Positions 1 through 10,201 of a stretch of 10,507 nt of DNA are shown piece by piece. The stretch comes from Chromatiaceae bacterium (GTDB taxonomy: Bacteria; Pseudomonadota; Gammaproteobacteria; Chromatiales; Chromatiaceae): positions 1 through 10,507 of the forward strand of contig JAEHCY010000291.1 of the NCBI GenBank assembly GCA_016880695.1, read 5' to 3'. Below the pieces are notes generated by a model. That model worked only from the letters and a program-made list of their open reading frames with translations. It had not been told where the DNA came from and did not search any database. Made by a program: the position numbers and the translations under genes. The stretch's first letter is position 1. Every line of letters begins with the position of its first letter.

Positions 1-225
1 GCCGTCGAATGCGAGGTCCAGGCGATACGCCCCACGGGCGAAATCAACGACCGGGAATGCCATTACTGCCTCGATTGCCAGGTTACCTACTGGAACGACC
101 GCAAGTGTCCGCCGTTGGTTGAGAAACGGAAGAAGCGGGAGCTCCGGACGAAACTGCAGGGCATCGCACAGACGAACCATCCATCCCGCCCCCCTGAACA
201 GCCGACCAGACACCCCCTAAGGTAG
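1..225 (+). CDS. NosR/NirI-family membrane iron-sulfur flavoprotein, C-terminal fragment
   Basis: Only the last 74 residues are inside the window; the reading frame is open from base 1 and stops with TAG at 223-225. The fragment carries a ferredoxin-like cysteine cluster, CHYCLDC (fragment residues 20-26), followed by a CPP motif (C36), then a basic tail rich in Lys and Arg. This arrangement is typical of the cytoplasmic C-terminal [4Fe-4S] domain of NosR and NirI. Family knowledge: NosR supports N2O reductase (NosZ) activity and expression, and NirI does the same for NirS in Paracoccus. Its position directly upstream of nirS1 on the same strand suits either role. The fragment is too short to decide between NosR and NirI, so no symbol is given. 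The final 20 or so residues are Pro/Arg-rich and look unconserved. Confidence 0.85.
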   Translation, partial: AVECEVQAIRPTGEINDRECHYCLDCQVTYWNDRKCPPLVEKRKKRELRTKLQGIAQTNHPSRPPEQPTRHPLR

Positions 226-242
226 TTGTCAAGGGGGCGTTC

Positions 243-256
243 TTGATCTGAGTCAA
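243..256 (+). promoter_or_regulatory. FNR/DNR-type box upstream of nirS1
   Basis: The sequence TTGATCTGAGTCAA matches the FNR/DNR consensus TTGAT-N4-ATCAA in nine of ten defined positions. It lies 96 bases before the nirS1 start. If it acts as a class II site (centre at -41.5), transcription would begin near base 291, with a weak -10 element (TAGCCT, 279-284). This fits induction of nirS1 by low oxygen and NO through an FNR/DNR/NnrR-like regulator. The match is seen in the sequence; the regulator is inferred. Confidence 0.75.
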
Positions 257-339
257 AGAAGCAACTGATCTGCCTCCGTAGCCTCTGAGTCGCTGCGACC
301 CCTCAAACGTGCCGCCGCGAAGATTCAACCACCAAATAA

Positions 340-2085
<1,746 letters not shown>

Positions 2086-2097
2086 TGTAATGCCTCT

Positions 2098-2121
2098 GGG
2101 GGCGGGGTCTCCCCCGCCCTC
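2098..2121 (+). terminator. GC-rich hairpin after nirS1, possible terminator
   Basis: GGGCGGGG (2100-2107) pairs perfectly with CCCCGCCC (2112-2119) across a 4-base loop, and two more pairs, one of them G-U, extend the stem to about 10 bp. It starts 12 bases after the nirS1 stop. No U-tract follows directly; a short run of T (about 2151-2156) comes some 30 bases later. It could be a weak terminator or an mRNA 3' stabiliser that separates nirS1 from the pentapeptide gene. Confidence 0.45.
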
Positions 2122-2239
2122 CCCAAAGCCCACTCGGTAAGGCGTTCTGTCTTTTTCCCCCTCGCTTCTGCTTCGTCTAGCAGGGGCGATGGACCGCCCT
2201 AGGGTGGGCTACTGAAAATTGATCAGCAATGGGCTTCCT

Positions 2240-3037
2240 ATGTCGAGAAAGCGCGGCAATACAGCGATGAAGATACCCTGTCTGCTGATAGCGATACTGG
2301 GCACCAACTCGCTTGCCGCAGGGGCAGCTGATCTGCCGGTTGGCGACTGCGGACATCCGGCGGCGCACACCGACCTCTCGGCCTGCGATCTGTCCCGCGC
2401 GAGCCTCGCTGGTGCGGACCTGCGCGGTGCCCGCTTCGCCGGGGCCAAGCTGGAAAACACCGACCTGCGCGGGGCGCAGCTCGAGGGCGCGGATTTCCAG
2501 AAGAGCAATGCCAAGTGGGCCAACTTTACCGGCGCGCAGATGAAGGGCACCGATCTGAGCGAGGCCGACCTCTTTCATGCCACCTTCGACGAGGCCGACC
2601 TCACCGACGCCCGCCTCGAAAAGGCCTTCCTCTTCGGCGCCAACCTCATCGACACCCGGGCCCCGGGCGCGGATTTCTCCGGTGCCAACCTCAAAGATAT
2701 CCTGATGGAGGGCATCGATCTCTCGGGCGGCTCGCTGCGCGGATGCTACGCGCTTCGCGGCGTGCTCTCCGGGGCCAAGCTGGCCGGTACCGACCTCTCG
2801 GGCGCTAATCTCACCGGTGCCGCGGCCGAGAACGTCGATTTCTCCGGGGCTAAGCTGGTGGGCACCAAGCTGCTCGGTGCCACCCTGCGCTTCGCCGTGT
2901 TCGATGGTGCCGACATGACCGGCGCCGAGCTCGCCAACGCCGATGTCTGGAACGCCAACTTCTCCCAGGCCCATAACCAGCCGGCTTCCGTGCAGGAGGC
3001 ACTCATCGAGCCCTTCTTGGCGCGCGAGCGGCGCTAA
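2240..3037 (+). CDS. Secreted pentapeptide-repeat protein
   Basis: The product is mostly tandem pentapeptide repeats of the A(D/N)LxG/x type, for example GADLRGARF, NTDLRGAQLEGADF, GTDLSGANL and GADMTGAELANADV. These are expected to form a right-handed quadrilateral beta-helix of roughly 200 residues. A signal peptide precedes them: hydrophobic IPCLLIAILG, then AAGA and a likely cleavage before ADLP. Two Cys (in VGDCGH and SACDL) flank the cap, and another Cys sits in the middle (RGCYALRG). The start is uncertain: ATG at 2240 is used here, but ATG at 2267 gives a neat signal peptide and TTG at 2219 is also in frame; none has a good ribosome site. Pentapeptide proteins have many roles and no function can be assigned. 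Its position just after nirS1 hints at a periplasmic partner, which is only inference. Confidence 0.85.
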   Translation: MSRKRGNTAMKIPCLLIAILGTNSLAAGAADLPVGDCGHPAAHTDLSACDLSRASLAGADLRGARFAGAKLENTDLRGAQLEGADFQKSNAKWANFTGAQMKGTDLSEADLFHATFDEADLTDARLEKAFLFGANLIDTRAPGADFSGANLKDILMEGIDLSGGSLRGCYALRGVLSGAKLAGTDLSGANLTGAAAENVDFSGAKLVGTKLLGATLRFAVFDGADMTGAELANADVWNANFSQAHNQPASVQEALIEPFLARERR

Positions 3038-3046
3038 GGCGCCTTA
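3035..3046. repeat. Perfect 12-bp palindrome over the pentapeptide-gene stop codon
   Basis: TAAGGCGCCTTA is a perfect palindrome whose first three bases are the TAA stop. It sits at the left edge of the 205-base gap between the convergent pentapeptide and cupredoxin genes. It is short and has no T-run, so it is at best a weak transcript-end structure. I see no gene in the rest of that gap (3047-3242). Confidence 0.35.
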
Positions 3047-3242
3047 CAGCCCGCAGGCGTAGCGCGGGGCCATGGGGCTCCAACCGCAGTTTCTCGGGTT
3101 GCGGGCGTCAGCACGTAACCCGCCGTTCAGTGAAATGGGCCGCGACGGATCTGGCGTCACGAAAGGCGTCGCGAAAGGTCAATGTGCGGCGGACGGCAAC
3201 TGACGCGTGTGCTTCCTGGCCGCTCAGTCGGGCATAACCGCC

Positions 3243-3587
3243 CTACTCCACTACGGTCACCACACCCTTCATCTTGTGGGATTCGTAGTGTGGTTCGCAG
3301 ACGTAAGGAAAGGTTCCGACCTGATTGAACGTCTTTTCCCGAGTCTCCCCGGGGAAGAAATAGTCCGCTGCCGAATCACCGGGCTCCGGGAAGAGGACGC
3401 TGTGGAACTGGCGCTTTTCCTGATTCTCCCAACGCACCGTATCACCGACCTTGATGGTGATCTCTTCGGGCTCGAAACGGAAACCCTTGGCGACGACCAC
3501 ATGGGTTTCGCCCGCCACGGCTACGAAGGCACTGGTGAGGATGGTTAGCAACAGGCCCGCGGTGAGCCAGCGTTTGTATCCAAACAT
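3243..3587 (-). CDS. Periplasmic cupredoxin (plastocyanin/pseudoazurin-like)
   Basis: A small blue-copper electron carrier of 114 residues. The start is ATG at 3587, preceded on the minus strand by GGAGG 9 bases away; a longer in-frame form starting at 3671 lacks this support. The signal peptide (about 1-25) has a hydrophobic core (LLLTILTSAFVAVA). The mature part is one cupredoxin domain with type 1 copper ligands visible as His62 (QFHSVLF), Cys97, His100 and Met106 in YVCEPHYESHKM. The Cys-His-Met loop is one residue longer between His and Met than in plastocyanin, and His104 is an extra possible ligand. It is the last gene of the minus-strand block after nirS2 and the NirT fusion. An electron-shuttle role to or from these cytochromes is a sensible inference, since pseudoazurin and azurin are known donors to nitrite reductases. 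A 232-base gap separates it from the upstream gene, so it may have its own promoter. Confidence 0.9.
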   Translation of the reverse strand: MFGYKRWLTAGLLLTILTSAFVAVAGETHVVVAKGFRFEPEEITIKVGDTVRWENQEKRQFHSVLFPEPGDSAADYFFPGETREKTFNQVGTFPYVCEPHYESHKMKGVVTVVE

Positions 3588-3769
3588 GACGTTTAACCTC
3601 CAATGGTGGGGCGTGTCATCATCGAGACGGCGGACAACCGGGAACCGCAGGGAGTCGTTGCCACAGATCACCAGGGTCTTACTGCTCTCAGAGTACCCGG
3701 TACAAAGAGGTTATCAGAAACCGGGCAAGGGGCTCGGGCGCGTGCGGGGTAACGAGCCGGACTGAACCC

Positions 3770-3807
3770 GAGGGAGCGGGGCCTGGGAGGTGAGCCCTCG
3801 CCCCCTC
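3770..3807 (-). terminator. Imperfect hairpin downstream of the NirT fusion gene
   Basis: GAGGGAGCGGGG (3770-3781) pairs imperfectly with CCCTCGCCCCCTC (3795-3807), just beyond the stop of the minus-strand NirT fusion gene. No U-tract is present on the minus strand. It may slow read-through into the cupredoxin gene or mark an mRNA 3' end. The evidence is weak. Confidence 0.3.
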
Positions 3808-3819
3808 AGGGACAGCCGG

Positions 3820-5640
3820 CTACTGAGCGGTGGCGTTGACCTCTGCCTGCGGTTGGTCCAAGCCGAGCTTGTAGCCCAGGGAGACGTGGTGGAAGCGGGC
3901 GTTGGTGTAGTCATCGTGGATGGCAAAACCGAAGTTGTAGACCTTGCCCGGCTCGATGGAGACATCCCCCGGCTGAGTGGAGACGAGCTTGCGCTTGAGC
4001 ACCACCGTCCACAGGCCGCCCTCCTCCTTGATGTGGCCTTGGAAACCCTGGCCTCCGCTCATGCTGCGCTGCTCGAGCACATGCCCGTCCTCAAGTGAAC
4101 CACTTCCCCCATTGACGCGCAGCAGATCCATCGAGTGCCCGGCCTTGAGCTCGGCCTGGAGATCGTCGGGTGTCTTGAGCTTGTCCCAGCCACCGAGCTT
4201 GGCGCCACGGCGGCCCTTCTCTTCCACCTCGGTGCGCGACTCCTTGAGGTACTTGGTCACGCCCTTGGAGAGGTCGAGCGGTAGACCCGATGCGGCCGGA
4301 TTCTCCGGGGGCTCGGCCATGGTGCGCAGGTCATGATGACAGGTGCCCCAACAACCGGCCTGGCTGGCGTAGGTGACATCATCGGTGGCCAGCATCACCG
4401 CCAGCTTGACTTGGTTGTCGGGATCCATCTTGCCGCCCTCGACAAAGGGCACGGGCACGTGCTCGCTGCCCTCCCACTGGAAGCGAAGATAGAGGTTCTC
4501 GGCATCGTGCGCGGCCTGCACCGTCACCGGAATCGCCGCCCGCTTGCCCACTGGCGGGGTGGGCTCGGCCTTCTCCCCAGTGACCATCTTCCGGCCCATG
4601 GCCGCGGTCTCTTTGTCATGACAGGTGAAACAACGATCCCCATCCATGAAGGGCCGAGCGCCACCGTGGAACTTGCCCACCAGGGTCCACTCCATGGAGG
4701 TCTGCCCTGGATAGAACAGGGTGATGAGACGTTCGGGCACGCCCTTCCAGTCCACGCCAAATCCCCGCGTGGACGCTGCAGCCGCAGCACCCGGGGTGGC
4801 GGCGGGCTGAGCGGTGGTGGTAGCTGCGGCCGCGCCCGCCGGCTTCGCCTGTTGAGCGGCCAGGGCCTTGGCGACGGCCTCATCGATGCGCTTCTGCTCG
4901 GCTTCTTTCGCGGCCTGCTTGGCCTCGCGCTCGCGGCGGGTCTCCTCCTGACGTTTGGCCTCTGCCTGGGCCTCCGCTGCCTCGACCCGCACAAGCCCTT
5001 CCTTGAAGGAATCCGGGACCGGCTGGGCAAGCGCCGGGTTCGGCGCGGCGAGCTGCTCCAGCTCTTCTTCGCTCAAGCGGTCGTGGACCTTGCTGTGGGC
5101 AATGCCTTTGTGACAGTCGATGCAGGTGCCGCCCTTTTCCATGGCATTGAGGTGCTGCTGGCGTGCCCGGGGCTTCTGCCGCTCGGGATTCATGGTGCTC
5201 CAGTCGTGGCAGTTGCGGCACTCCCGCGAATCCGTTCGCTTCATGGCATCCCAGACCCTTTTGGCCATCTCCAGGCGGTGCTCGTTGAACTTCTCGGGGG
5301 TATCCACCGTGCCCATTAGCTTGTGCCAAACCTCATTACTGGCCTGGATCTTGCGCTTCATCTTATGGATCCAGGGGCGAGGCACGTGGCAGTCGGGACA
5401 GGTGGCGGGCACACCGCTACGGTTGGCATCGTGCACCGTACCGGTGTATTCGGCAAAGACGTTCTCCTTCATCTCATGGCAGGAGATGCAGAAGGGTTCG
5501 GTGTTCGTCGCCTCCATGGCCCAGTTGAATCCACCCCAGATGAGCACGCCGATCACCATGAAGGCAACCGCGCCCCCGAGCGTTGCACCGAACAGGACCT
5601 TGCGCGAGAGCAACCCCCGATAGAATGACTGCTGTTGCAT
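3820..5640 (-). CDS. NirT/NapC-type tetraheme cytochrome fused to an ethylbenzene-dehydrogenase-like heme domain
   Basis: A 606-residue membrane-anchored multiheme cytochrome. ATG at 5640 is used, with an AGGGGTAGGGGG purine run just upstream; an in-frame TTG at 5676 would put the start in the hairpin region. One membrane helix (about 16-38) is followed by a NapC/NirT domain with four heme sites: CISCH 51-55, CPDCH 81-85, CRNCH 141-145 and CIDCH 173-177. A charged, probably helical stretch rich in Glu, Lys, Arg and Ala (about 213-260) and an Ala/Pro/Thr linker (to about 290) follow. The C-terminal part (about 316-595) resembles the heme-binding EB_dh domain (DMSO-reductase gamma-subunit type). 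It adds CFTCH 337-341 and an atypical CWGTCH, a CxxxCH site, at 430-435. Family knowledge: NirT proteins oxidise membrane quinol and pass electrons to NirS. Lying 91 bases after nirS2 on the same strand, it is the likely donor to NirS2. NirT normally ends after the four-heme domain (about 200 residues), so the fusion triples its length. Confidence 0.9.
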   Translation of the reverse strand: MQQQSFYRGLLSRKVLFGATLGGAVAFMVIGVLIWGGFNWAMEATNTEPFCISCHEMKENVFAEYTGTVHDANRSGVPATCPDCHVPRPWIHKMKRKIQASNEVWHKLMGTVDTPEKFNEHRLEMAKRVWDAMKRTDSRECRNCHDWSTMNPERQKPRARQQHLNAMEKGGTCIDCHKGIAHSKVHDRLSEEELEQLAAPNPALAQPVPDSFKEGLVRVEAAEAQAEAKRQEETRREREAKQAAKEAEQKRIDEAVAKALAAQQAKPAGAAAATTTAQPAATPGAAAAASTRGFGVDWKGVPERLITLFYPGQTSMEWTLVGKFHGGARPFMDGDRCFTCHDKETAAMGRKMVTGEKAEPTPPVGKRAAIPVTVQAAHDAENLYLRFQWEGSEHVPVPFVEGGKMDPDNQVKLAVMLATDDVTYASQAGCWGTCHHDLRTMAEPPENPAASGLPLDLSKGVTKYLKESRTEVEEKGRRGAKLGGWDKLKTPDDLQAELKAGHSMDLLRVNGGSGSLEDGHVLEQRSMSGGQGFQGHIKEEGGLWTVVLKRKLVSTQPGDVSIEPGKVYNFGFAIHDDYTNARFHHVSLGYKLGLDQPQAEVNATAQ

Positions 5641-5678
5641 CCCCCTACCCCTTCGTTGAGCGCAGAACCCCAACAATG

Positions 5679-5718
5679 AAAAGGGCGGGCCTGAGGAAGC
5701 TTCCCCGTGCCCGCCCTT
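5679..5718 (-). terminator. Strong terminator-like hairpin between nirS2 and the NirT fusion gene
   Basis: AAGGGCGGGC (5681-5690) and GCCCGCCCTT (5709-5718) form a perfect 10-bp stem. The loop holds a smaller palindrome, GGAAGCTTCC (5695-5704). Read on the minus strand, the stem ends in TTTT, as in an intrinsic terminator. It begins 13 bases after the nirS2 stop and ends 38 bases before the NirT fusion start. It is either a partial terminator that lowers expression of the downstream cytochrome or a stabiliser of the nirS2 mRNA. Confidence 0.75.
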
Positions 5719-5731
5719 GGTTCGTCACCGA

Positions 5732-7426
<1,695 letters not shown>

Positions 7427-7462
7427 CTAAGTTCTCCTCCCGGTTAAAAGCTGTGCGCCGAT

Positions 7463-7505
7463 GATTAAGCGATGGTTGCCACGCCCACGCCTTGACCAAA
7501 GTCAA
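7463..7505 (-). promoter_or_regulatory. FNR/DNR-dependent promoter of nirS2
   Basis: TTGACCAAAGTCAA (7492-7505) is a perfect TTGAC-N4-GTCAA inverted repeat of the FNR/DNR class. Its centre is 72 bases upstream of the nirS2 ATG. With the class II spacing of -41.5, the -10 element should cover about 7464-7469, where the minus strand reads CTTAAT, a 4 of 6 match to TATAAT. The start of transcription would be near 7457. The symmetric box could also influence the divergent hemerythrin gene, 172 bases away. Confidence 0.75.
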
Positions 7506-7676
7506 GTGCCAAACCCCCAGAAACTTTTACGCTCGCAAAGGTTCGGGTACCCTCTATCGGGCACGGACCCCAGCGCCCTGCCAGGGACGCTGCCTAAGCC
7601 CCATCCGGCGTGAGAGGAAGCCACCGCCACACCCCGGGAGATGTCGATCAACCCCAGTTCGTAAGGACCCGCCACC

Positions 7677-8243
7677 ATGCGCAAGAGTCTCCAGTCGTTC
7701 GGCCTTTCGCTGTTTGTCGTCCTGGCTTTTCTGACGATTGCGATCGGGTTTTTGTTCGGCATCGACAACCCCATTCCCTGGATTATGATCGCGGTGCTGA
7801 TCGCGTTGCCCTACATTCACAAAAAGCTGTTGTCGCGTGAGTTCGTGCAATGGGATGACAAGCTGAGCGTTGGCATCGGGGTGATCGACGAGGATCACAA
7901 GAAGCTGCTCGGTCTGATCAACAACCTGCAAACGGCGGCGCACTATCACACCGGCGAGGCGTTCGAGCGCCAGGCGCTCGATGAGCTCGTGAACTACACC
8001 AAGTTCCATTTTCAGCGCGAGGAGGACCTGATGCAGGCCAACGGCTATGCGGACTTCCCCAGCCACAAGCAGCAGCACGAGGCGATGATCCTCGAGGTGG
8101 GCAAGATGCTTGATGCCTACGAGACCGACCGGGCGCACACCATAGAAAGGCTGTGCCAGTTCCTAAAAAAATGGCTCATCAACCATATCGCCGGTACCGA
8201 TCAGGCCTATGCACCCTACCTGCATGAAAAGGGCGTCCATTAG
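7677..8243 (+). CDS. Membrane-anchored bacteriohemerythrin
   Basis: A 188-residue di-iron protein with two hydrophobic helices at the N-terminus (about 8-28 and 33-48) joined by a short GIDNPIPW turn, then a hemerythrin domain from about residue 57. All seven iron ligands of the family are visible: His74 (DEDH), His111 and Glu115 (HFQRE), His130 and His134 (HKQQH), His170 and Asp175 (HIAGTD). Bacteriohemerythrins bind O2, and some bind NO. The closely spaced helix pair would put the domain in the cytoplasm if both ends are inside, but topology is not proven. AAGGA (7663-7667) lies 9 bases before ATG. It is divergent from nirS2, which suggests a role in O2 or NO handling during the shift to denitrification (inference). 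Confidence 0.92.
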   Translation: MRKSLQSFGLSLFVVLAFLTIAIGFLFGIDNPIPWIMIAVLIALPYIHKKLLSREFVQWDDKLSVGIGVIDEDHKKLLGLINNLQTAAHYHTGEAFERQALDELVNYTKFHFQREEDLMQANGYADFPSHKQQHEAMILEVGKMLDAYETDRAHTIERLCQFLKKWLINHIAGTDQAYAPYLHEKGVH

Positions 8244-8490
8244 ACAGGGTTTCTGAGGCGTGCTAACGGAATCTCCTGACAACCGGCTGATTTTGTAGCG
8301 TTGGCTTTTCCCCGAGTCTGTTAGTAACCGAGACAGTGCCCTGGCCAGCCCCCCATCGGCATCCGTCGCAAAGCCACACAATGACCGCCGCCGGTGCTGC
8401 AGCCCGGAGCACAGGTTGAGGACGGGGGCGCATTCGTTTGCGCTTCGTTGCCGACCACCAGACCCTCACAAACTACTAGAGGTTTCCAGC

Positions 8491-8943
8491 ATGTTGGGTT
8501 TCAGAGCCGCCGAGTCCTACAAAAGCGAGCACTGCCTGTTGAAGAACGTGGGTGTTGCCTCCTTCAACAAGCAGCATCTGCGCCTTGCCAGTTACGCCGT
8601 TGAGTTCAGCCAGATTGTCGAGCAGCTCGCTGAGCGGGAGCCCAAGCCGGAAGATTGGAAACATATCGACGCCGTATTCAGCCGTATCTCCCTGTTCGTC
8701 GCCACCCACTTCCGCGAGGAGGAGGCGATGATGGAGTCCCAGGGTTATCCAGGGTACCCCGGCCACAAGAAGCAGCATGATCGATTCGTCGATCAACTGT
8801 CGGATGTCCGTTCCCAGATCAATAACCGAAACATCAATTTCAAAGGCAAACTGAGCACGCTCTTGTGGGACTGGCTGTACAAGCACATCAACGAGGTGGA
8901 CTATCAGTACGGGGAGTTCTTCCGCGAGAAAGGGATCAGTTAG
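8491..8943 (+). CDS. Soluble bacteriohemerythrin
   Basis: A 150-residue single-domain hemerythrin with no signal peptide or membrane segment, so probably cytoplasmic. The family ligands are His29 (NKQH), His73 and Glu77 (HFREE), His92 and His96 (HKKQH), His132 and Asp137 (HINEVD); all seven are present. ATG at 8491 has AGAGGT (8478-8483) 7 bases upstream; an in-frame TTG at 8416 has less support. It follows the membrane-anchored hemerythrin by 247 bases, so it is not tightly coupled, and the pair looks diverged rather than recently duplicated. The intergenic stretch 8244-8490 shows no FNR box or gene. Confidence 0.92.
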   Translation: MLGFRAAESYKSEHCLLKNVGVASFNKQHLRLASYAVEFSQIVEQLAEREPKPEDWKHIDAVFSRISLFVATHFREEEAMMESQGYPGYPGHKKQHDRFVDQLSDVRSQINNRNINFKGKLSTLLWDWLYKHINEVDYQYGEFFREKGIS

Positions 8944-9036
8944 CGCACCCCATTGCCGCATGCACCGAAGTTCCAATAGGGTCGGCGCAGGTTTTCCCGG
9001 CCGGAGAGAACCCTGCGGCCATCTCTGGTCGCAAGC

Positions 9037-9489
9037 ATGAACTGTTGCCATCTTCCCTCGTTTGACGCCGCTCGTCGGGTCCAGAGAGGCTCCCGGTGGT
9101 CGCTCGCGCTGGGGCAGCCCGCAGTGGCAGCCCGCCCGCCCGGACACACCAAGACTCGCCATTTTCCCTGGTATTGCTTGCCGTTACTGCTACTATGGGC
9201 CCCCATGACGTTGGCAGAGCCGCCTGTTTCCCAGGACGCCGTCGGGACATCACTGGCGCAATCACCAAGCCCACCCAGCAAACCCGCACCTGCCGCGTTG
9301 GCTACGGCATCGCCGAAGAGTCAGACCAGTCCGGTTACCGGTGCTGACGCGAACCAGCCACCACCCGATCCCAATCAGCGATCGCTGGTGATGTTCTTTG
9401 CCATCGGCGCGGTCATCAACCTGCTCATGATCTCGGTGCTCGGGGTCTGGGCGTATCGGCAGTTGCGAAAGCGGAAGAAACCGAGGTAG
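9037..9489 (+). CDS. Small Pro/Ala-rich single-span membrane protein of unknown function
   Basis: No family is recognised. From C-terminus inward it has a basic tail (RKRKKPR), a clear membrane helix (LVMFFAIGAVINLLMISVLG), and a low-complexity linker rich in Pro, Ala, Ser and Gln. Before these is a second hydrophobic stretch (WYCLPLLLLWAPMTLA) that looks like a signal peptide cut before EPPVS. The start is doubtful: ATG at 9037 has no ribosome site, and GTG at 9124 or ATG at 9205 are alternatives; GTG at 9124 would give a normal-length signal peptide. The stop is 2 bases before the SCO start, so the two are translationally close and probably share an operon. An accessory role in copper-enzyme assembly is possible from context only. 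Confidence 0.5.
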   Translation: MNCCHLPSFDAARRVQRGSRWSLALGQPAVAARPPGHTKTRHFPWYCLPLLLLWAPMTLAEPPVSQDAVGTSLAQSPSPPSKPAPAALATASPKSQTSPVTGADANQPPPDPNQRSLVMFFAIGAVINLLMISVLGVWAYRQLRKRKKPR

Positions 9490-9491
9490 CC

Positions 9492-10133
9492 GTGGCAGAC
9501 ATCAAGCGCTTCTTTCCGATGGGTACAGCCGCGATCTTCCTTGTGTGGCTAGTGCTCGTGGGGGCCGCGTTCCTTTGGTGGCACGCTTCGGTGAAATCTT
9601 TGTCCCCTGAGCTCAAGGCGGTGATGCGCTTGGAACCCCGGACATTGCAGCCCTTCGCCCTGGTCGACCAGCAGGAGCGCCCCTTTTCCGAGGCGCAACT
9701 GAAGGATAAATGGACGTTCCTTTTTTTCGGTTACACCTATTGCCCCGATATCTGTCCGACCACCCTGGTGCTCTTGAAGCAAACGATGGAACTGTTGCAG
9801 CAGCACGAGGCGGACGCACGCAATGTGCAGGTTGTCTTCGTCTCGGTGGATCCCGAGCGTGATACGCCGGAGGTGATGCGGCGTTACCTGGACTACTTCG
9901 ACAAGCGCTTCATCGGGGCCACCGGGCGAACGAGTCAGATCGACGCCTTGGCGTCGCAGGTGGGGGCTGGGTATCGCAAGGAGCCCCCCGAAGGCTCCGG
10001 GCAGTATCTGATCAGCCACAGCGCATCCATATTCCTGATCAACCCGCTCGGCCAACTGGTGGCCGCCTTTTCTCCGCCCCTGTACGCGGACACGATTGCC
10101 AACCTATTCCAGGAGCTGCGTAGTTTTTACTAG
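9492..10133 (+). CDS. SCO1/SenC-family copper chaperone
   Basis: A 213-residue thioredoxin-fold protein anchored by one N-terminal helix (about 12-30). It has the copper-binding CPDICP motif (Cys84, Cys88) and the distal His176 in ISHSAS, the three ligands of the family. The start is GTG at 9492 with GAGG (9483-9486) upstream, which lies inside the end of the preceding gene. SCO proteins act on the periplasmic side and deliver copper to the CuA site of cytochrome oxidase subunit II, or reduce its cysteines. No oxidase or CuA protein is in the window, but the DUF420 gene follows, so the target may be just to the right. Confidence 0.94.
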   Translation: MADIKRFFPMGTAAIFLVWLVLVGAAFLWWHASVKSLSPELKAVMRLEPRTLQPFALVDQQERPFSEAQLKDKWTFLFFGYTYCPDICPTTLVLLKQTMELLQQHEADARNVQVVFVSVDPERDTPEVMRRYLDYFDKRFIGATGRTSQIDALASQVGAGYRKEPPEGSGQYLISHSASIFLINPLGQLVAAFSPPLYADTIANLFQELRSFY

Positions 10134-10140
10134 AAACTAC
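10120..10140 (+). repeat. Inverted repeat around the SCO stop codon
   Basis: GTAGTTT (10120-10126) and AAACTAC (10134-10140) form a 7-bp stem around a 7-base loop that ends in the TAG stop. It is AT-rich, has no T-tract after it and is a poor terminator candidate; it might shape SCO mRNA end processing. Confidence 0.3.
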
Positions 10141-10176
10141 TCTAGATTCCCGGCAGGTACTTGGTTTCCGCAGCCC

Positions 10177-10182
10177 TATAAT
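10177..10182 (+). promoter_or_regulatory. Consensus -10 hexamer before the DUF420 gene
   Basis: A perfect TATAAT stands in a GC-rich gap, 19 bases before the DUF420 ATG. No good -35 lies at 17 bases (CAGGTA, 10154-10159), although TTGGTT sits closer (10161-10166). It may give the DUF420 gene a promoter separate from SCO. Chance is possible. Confidence 0.3.
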
Positions 10183-10201
10183 CGACCCCGAGGTTCCACG
10201 T

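Noticed and set aside
2219-2232. TTGATCAGCAATGG as an FNR box for the pentapeptide gene
   Set aside because: Only the left half-site matches; the right half lacks ATCAA, and it overlaps the possible coding start.
2177-2974. 265-codon minus-strand open frame with a repeating Gly/Glu/Val pattern
   Set aside because: The periodicity is the complement of the pentapeptide repeats on the plus strand, so it is not an independent repeat protein.
4333-5319. 328-codon plus-strand open frame antisense to the NirT fusion
   Set aside because: It overlaps six heme motifs on the opposite strand and has a Gly/Leu/His-rich composition typical of an antisense shadow.
7572-7591. Inverted repeat AGCGCCCT / AGGGACGCT upstream of the first hemerythrin
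   Set aside because: It has a bulge and a 3-base loop and no known operator match; it is likely chance in GC-rich DNA.
8416-8490. Upstream TTG start extending the second hemerythrin by 25 residues
   Set aside because: The added residues resemble no hemerythrin and the ATG at 8491 has a well-placed AGAGGT site.
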